From contig NZ_JAJTTH010000001.1 of assembly GCF_021341665.1 (NCBI RefSeq), positions 186,001 to 250,000 of the forward strand: a stretch of 64,000 nt of DNA. The letters run 5' to 3'. A program made the translations under genes and the position numbers. Numbering within the stretch: position 1 is the first letter of the stretch; the number at the start of each line of letters is the position of its first letter. Below, piece after piece: positions 61,272 through 64,000 of this stretch. Under the pieces are notes generated by a model. The model searched no databases. It saw nothing but the letters and a program-made list of their open reading frames with translations, and was not told the DNA's origin. This DNA is from Pseudomonas sp. Au-Pse12. GTDB taxonomy: Bacteria; Pseudomonadota; Gammaproteobacteria; Pseudomonadales; Pseudomonadaceae.

Positions 61272-61913
61272 TTACTTCACGTCGCCGTTGTAGAAGACCT
61301 GCTGCACGCCTTCTTTCTTGACGATCAGCTTGTTGCCATCGGCCAGGCTCTCGACCAGTTCCGAGCAGTCGTTGATTTCCATCTTGCCGGTCACCGATTC
61401 CGAAGCACTGTCAAAGGTGAAGGCGTAGGTGGTGGCGGGGCAGCTCGCGCCACCTTCCCCGGTGGAGACCACCAGCAGGTATTTGTTGCCGAAGGCGTAG
61501 GCCTTTTCGACGGCGACGTATCCAGTGAGATCCGGGTCTTCAACCACGTAGTCCATGAGGTTGACGACACCGGCGCGAGACACATAGTTGATCGCCGAAC
61601 CGCCCATTTCGCGAGGGCTGGTGGTGAATACGCCACCGATATCGTCGCCACTGATCAGCAGCGGTACGTAGCTGACCCGTGGCGCTTCGGGGGCCGGCTG
61701 TGCCGCGACGCTCGGAGCAGGGCGCTCGCCGAGGGCCGGAGCGGCTTGTGGGGATACACACTTGCCGGACTCGCAGATCCGCTCGCCCTTGCAATCGGTG
61801 TCCTTGAAACATTGAGCGGCGGCGCCAGCCTGGCCGGCCGCAACCGGCTCGGGTTTCTTGTCGCATCCTGCCAGGAGCAATGCGGCAAGTGAGACGGCAT
61901 AAACAAGCTTCAT
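61272..61913 (-). CDS. Lipoprotein of unknown function
   Basis: A 213-residue precursor with a signal and lipobox (YAVSLAALLLAGCDKKPE; Cys17). It carries a short Cys-rich motif (CFKDTDCKGERICESGKCV, four Cys) like those in some peptidoglycan-associated or EGF-like modules, a Pro/Ala linker, and a C-terminal domain of unknown fold with two further Cys. Function unknown. Confidence 0.75.
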   Translation of the reverse strand: MKLVYAVSLAALLLAGCDKKPEPVAAGQAGAAAQCFKDTDCKGERICESGKCVSPQAAPALGERPAPSVAAQPAPEAPRVSYVPLLISGDDIGGVFTTSPREMGGSAINYVSRAGVVNLMDYVVEDPDLTGYVAVEKAYAFGNKYLLVVSTGEGGASCPATTYAFTFDSASESVTGKMEINDCSELVESLADGNKLIVKKEGVQQVFYNGDVK

Positions 61914-62016
61914 GTTGATCTGTCCTTAGTCATGGGGGAGGGCGGCGGGCAATGTAAAGGGTTTGCGCTGGCGTTGCCAGAAAATCGCCGCGTCTCGATT
62001 CCCTGTCAGGAGTGAA

Positions 62017-62262
62017 TCAGCAAAGGCTGTCGGTGGCACTGAGCATGGGCAGCGCTGGCAGGCTCATGTCGCGAATGGCGGCTTCGAGCTTGTCCTGATA
62101 GAGGCTCAGAATGGAGTAGTCGAGTTTCTGGGTGATGTTCGCGCCGCCTGCGCAATTTTGCAGAAGCTCTTCCAGGGCGCCGGCCACCAGGTCCGCGGTG
62201 ACTTGCAGGACATTCAAGCCAAACGGGCTATCGACAATGACCAGACTCGTTAAATCGTACAT
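62017..62262 (-). CDS. Hypothetical protein
   Basis: An 81-residue protein (MYDLTSLVIVDSPFGLNVLQVTADLVAGALEELLQNCAGGANITQKLDYSILSLYQDK). Helical, no signal; family not recognised. The leader contains a small palindrome ATGGCT-atg-AGCCAT at 62294-62308. Confidence 0.5.
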   Translation of the reverse strand: MYDLTSLVIVDSPFGLNVLQVTADLVAGALEELLQNCAGGANITQKLDYSILSLYQDKLEAAIRDMSLPALPMLSATDSLC

Positions 62263-62324
62263 ACAACCTCTGCGGTCACTGTGATGAACAATAATGGCTA
62301 TGAGCCATCACTATTTTAACTAAA

Positions 62325-62370
62325 CCGCCGCCGGGCTGTCACTGGGCGAGCGCGGAGGCGGCGGGTTTTT
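62325..62370 (+). terminator. Terminator-like hairpin upstream of 62446 gene
   Basis: CCGCCGCC (62325-62332) and GGCGGCGG (62357-62364) with G and TTTTT immediately after. Plus-strand polarity with no plus-strand gene upstream suggests either an attenuator in the leader of the 62446 gene or a stop for antisense read-through. Confidence 0.55.
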
Positions 62371-62445
62371 GTGCGGTGAATTTCCTGCACCCGGAGGCCA
62401 CTGTGTGTACCATTCGGGCCCGCGTAACAATCAGGTTCGATCTGC

Positions 62446-62949
62446 ATGCTGATACTGACAAAGGGCAACCACCAGGGCCTGAGGATAGGGCCGCGCTGGC
62501 CGTCCTTAAGGGTCATGGTGGACCACCGGGCCTTTGCACAACTGCTTGAGGTTCAGTCCAGGCTGCCGTGCTCTGTGCAACTGCTGGTGACCCGTGGTTA
62601 CGAGCACAAAAGCAGCTACCTGGGCGCTTTCAGGAGCCTGTCGCGCTGGCTGGGCATCCGCCTGTTCTGCCGGTGTTATCCGCAACGCAAGCAGGAACTT
62701 GAGGACATCTTCGGCTCCAACGGCCACGATGTGGATGGCACTCATGTCGATGTGTCGATCGTCCTCGACGGCAAGCGCTTGCGTTTCCTGCCTTTGGGCG
62801 TCTTCACCTCGCCGGCGCGCCAGAACCGGCGCCAGGCGCGTTACGCGGCGGTGGTTGATGAAGTCAAGGAAACCCTGAGGCAATGTGGCTTCGAGAGCCA
62901 CCGCAACCCTACGGAAAGCCTGCAGATCCATTGCGACTACAAGGCGTGA
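62446..62949 (+). CDS. Hypothetical protein
   Basis: A 167-residue basic protein with several Arg-rich stretches (SRWLGIRLFCRCYPQRKQELEDIFG; SPARQNRRQARY). No signal peptide, no family recognised. It has an upstream terminator-like hairpin and lies 69 nt before a YceK-type lipoprotein. Confidence 0.6.
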   Translation: MLILTKGNHQGLRIGPRWPSLRVMVDHRAFAQLLEVQSRLPCSVQLLVTRGYEHKSSYLGAFRSLSRWLGIRLFCRCYPQRKQELEDIFGSNGHDVDGTHVDVSIVLDGKRLRFLPLGVFTSPARQNRRQARYAAVVDEVKETLRQCGFESHRNPTESLQIHCDYKA

Positions 62950-63018
62950 GCGAGTTCAGTACCGCGTCGGCCATGCAGCGCCCAGGGCGCTTGCCGATGC
63001 CAGTGATAAGGATGTTAC

Positions 63019-63252
63019 GTGTTGCGAAGTCTGTTGTTGCTGGCGCTGGCCCTGGGGCTGAATGGGTGCACGGCATTGATGACCCGAACCACTCCCTACA
63101 CCTGCCCCTATATCGGTGTGCGCATGGACTGGGCCCTGGCGAAGGAAAACAACGGGGTGCTCTGGCCATTGCTGGCGCTGGACGCACCGTTTTCCGGCGT
63201 GGTGGATACGCTGATGTTTCCCTTTGAATATGAGCACAGCTGCACGCTTTGA
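63019..63252 (+). CDS. YceK/YidQ-family lipoprotein
   Basis: A 77-residue precursor with lipobox (LALALGLNGC) and the YceK pattern YIGVRMDWALA...LALDAPFSGVVDTLMFPFE. GTG 63019 with an AAGGA site upstream is the only start giving the signal peptide. Function unknown; family members are outer-membrane lipoproteins. Confidence 0.75.
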   Translation: MLRSLLLLALALGLNGCTALMTRTTPYTCPYIGVRMDWALAKENNGVLWPLLALDAPFSGVVDTLMFPFEYEHSCTL

Positions 63253-63378
63253 TTCATGAAGGCTGAGATGCAGGCGTTCATGGATAGCCGCTGGCGCTGG
63301 GTGAAAGAGCTTCCCCGCTGATCTGGGGGAATGCCGTCTACAGTGGAGTGTGACAGAGGCCTTCTTAAGAGCATCGAT

Positions 63379-63846
63379 ATGTACAAGTCCAATTGGTGGG
63401 TGACCACTCTTGCCTGTCTTTTCCTGATCGCGGTTTCTCCTCTGGTCTTGGCCGACCCGGGCGGTGGCAAGGGTCAGGGCCATTCCAGGTCTGACTCCGC
63501 GGATGATCACGGGCAGGGCAACCAGAACGGACACGGCAAAGGTAAAAAATCGGCTTCCGAGGAGTGGAAGCACGGCCCCAGCATCGATCGTGGCGGTGTT
63601 GTGGGCATTCTCGGTGGGCATCGCGAGTATTGGAGTCCGGGGCCGGCATTGCCTCCCGGCATCCAGAAGAATCTGGCCCGCGGCAAGCCTCTTCCTCCGG
63701 GAATCGCCAAGAAACTCGACAGTCGGCTGCTCGGCCAATTGCCTCGCTATGACGGTTACGAATGGCGGCAGGCCGGAACTGACCTGATCCTGGTGGCCAT
63801 TGCCAGCGGGATCATCTACGAAGTGCTGAATGACGTCTTGAACTGA
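63379..63846 (+). CDS. CigR/RcnB-like exported protein
   Basis: A 155-residue protein with signal peptide (TTLACLFLIAVSPLVLA), a low-complexity Gly/His/Ser/Asp segment (GGGKGQGHSRSDSADDHGQGNQNGHGKGKK) and a C-terminal RcnB-like domain (ALPPGIQKNLARGKPLPPGIAKKLD...YEWRQAGTDLILVAIASGIIYEVLNDVL). CigR-family proteins are anti-virulence regulators in Salmonella; here the role is unknown. The start at 63379 (MYKSNWW) gives the signal; an upstream ATG at 63331 does not. Confidence 0.8.
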   Translation: MYKSNWWVTTLACLFLIAVSPLVLADPGGGKGQGHSRSDSADDHGQGNQNGHGKGKKSASEEWKHGPSIDRGGVVGILGGHREYWSPGPALPPGIQKNLARGKPLPPGIAKKLDSRLLGQLPRYDGYEWRQAGTDLILVAIASGIIYEVLNDVLN

Positions 63847-63856
63847 TAGGGCCTGC

Positions 63857-63888
63857 CGAGGTTGCAGCCCATTACGGCTGCAACCTCG
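63857..63888. terminator. Perfect 13-bp hairpin between convergent genes
   Basis: CGAGGTTGCAGCC-cattac-GGCTGCAACCTCG, 11 nt after the CigR-like gene and 25 nt from the end of the synthase gene. Probably a bidirectional terminator. Confidence 0.75.
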
Positions 63889-63912
63889 ATACAGGTCCCG
63901 TCGGTTGGACGA

Positions 63913-64000
63913 TTAATCCCAGCGCTTGAACAGCACGCTGGCATTGACCCCACCAAAACCGAAGCCGTTGGACAGGGCATATTGCATGGCAACCTGGCGT
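63913..64000 (-). CDS. Beta-ketoacyl-ACP synthase, C-terminal end
   Basis: Reading leftward, 28 codons give RQVAMQYALSNGFGFGGVNASVLFKRWD and TAA (63913-63915). NGFGFGGVNAS is the conserved C-terminal Phe/Gly loop of FabB/FabF condensing enzymes. The rest, including the Cys-His-His active site, lies beyond the window, so the subclass cannot be given. Confidence 0.85.
   Translation of the reverse strand, partial: RQVAMQYALSNGFGFGGVNASVLFKRWD

Overview
The window reads as a chromosomal segment of a high-GC Pseudomonas of the P. fluorescens/P. protegens group. The evidence is the gene order pchK-pchC-pchB-pchA of an enantio-pyochelin type siderophore cluster, several Pseudomonas REP palindromes, OprD-type porins, and a ferulate/vanillate catabolic region. 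The assignment rests on recognised gene families and gene order; no database search was run.

Layout. (1) 1-9000, iron: the 3' end of a siderophore operon (pchK end, pchC, pchB, pchA), a small HEAT-like protein, a lipid-anchored hydrolase, and a TonB receptor/FecR/FecI-type surface-signalling set with a Fur-box-like site. (2) 9000-36600, aromatic catabolism: a MarR-GNAT regulator and an MDR oxidoreductase, then an AAHS transporter/OprD porin pair, then the ferulate genes ech, vdh, fcs, aat and acd under a divergent MarR regulator. These are followed by a vanK-like transporter, a benzoylformate decarboxylase/transporter/ketopantoate-reductase-family/benzaldehyde dehydrogenase operon with its LysR regulator, a second OprD, and vanR with vanAB. 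Ferulate would become feruloyl-CoA, vanillin, vanillate and then protocatechuate. A benzoylformate branch would yield benzaldehyde and benzoate. (3) 35400-44400: a PatB/MalY-like C-S lyase, an AT-rich leader with a DRE-TIM metallolyase and an AEC transporter, and a LuxR/class III aminotransferase group with two orphan polyamine-type binding proteins.

(4) 44700-56100 is accessory DNA. A tRNA-Cys gene is followed by a decayed tyrosine integrase and decayed P2-like tail genes (gpU, gpX, truncated gpD). An exported 'moron' protein lies between gpX and gpD, and a paralogue of it lies at 55254 together with its flanks. Between them are orphan small genes, an HNH nuclease, a GNAT-Rnk fusion protein, a GNAT, and a MarR/FAD-monooxygenase operon. 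(5) 56600-58320: an ars operon (arsR, arsC, arsH) whose arsB is reduced to a 26-codon stub. (6) 58400-64000: small conserved or secreted proteins, including two tandem cysteine-rich peptides, a PLP dehydratase, lipoproteins, a CigR-like protein, and the C-terminus of a beta-ketoacyl-ACP synthase.

Regulation is unusually readable. Five GGATCC-centred palindromes match the VanR operator and lie at vanAB and at the vanK-like gene. Three GTTCGATAATCG-type sites resemble PcaR (IclR-family) operators. A-rich AAAAACAACAA-type leaders precede the catabolic and transport genes, as expected for Hfq/Crc control. The stop codons of three genes lie inside REP or REP-like sequence.
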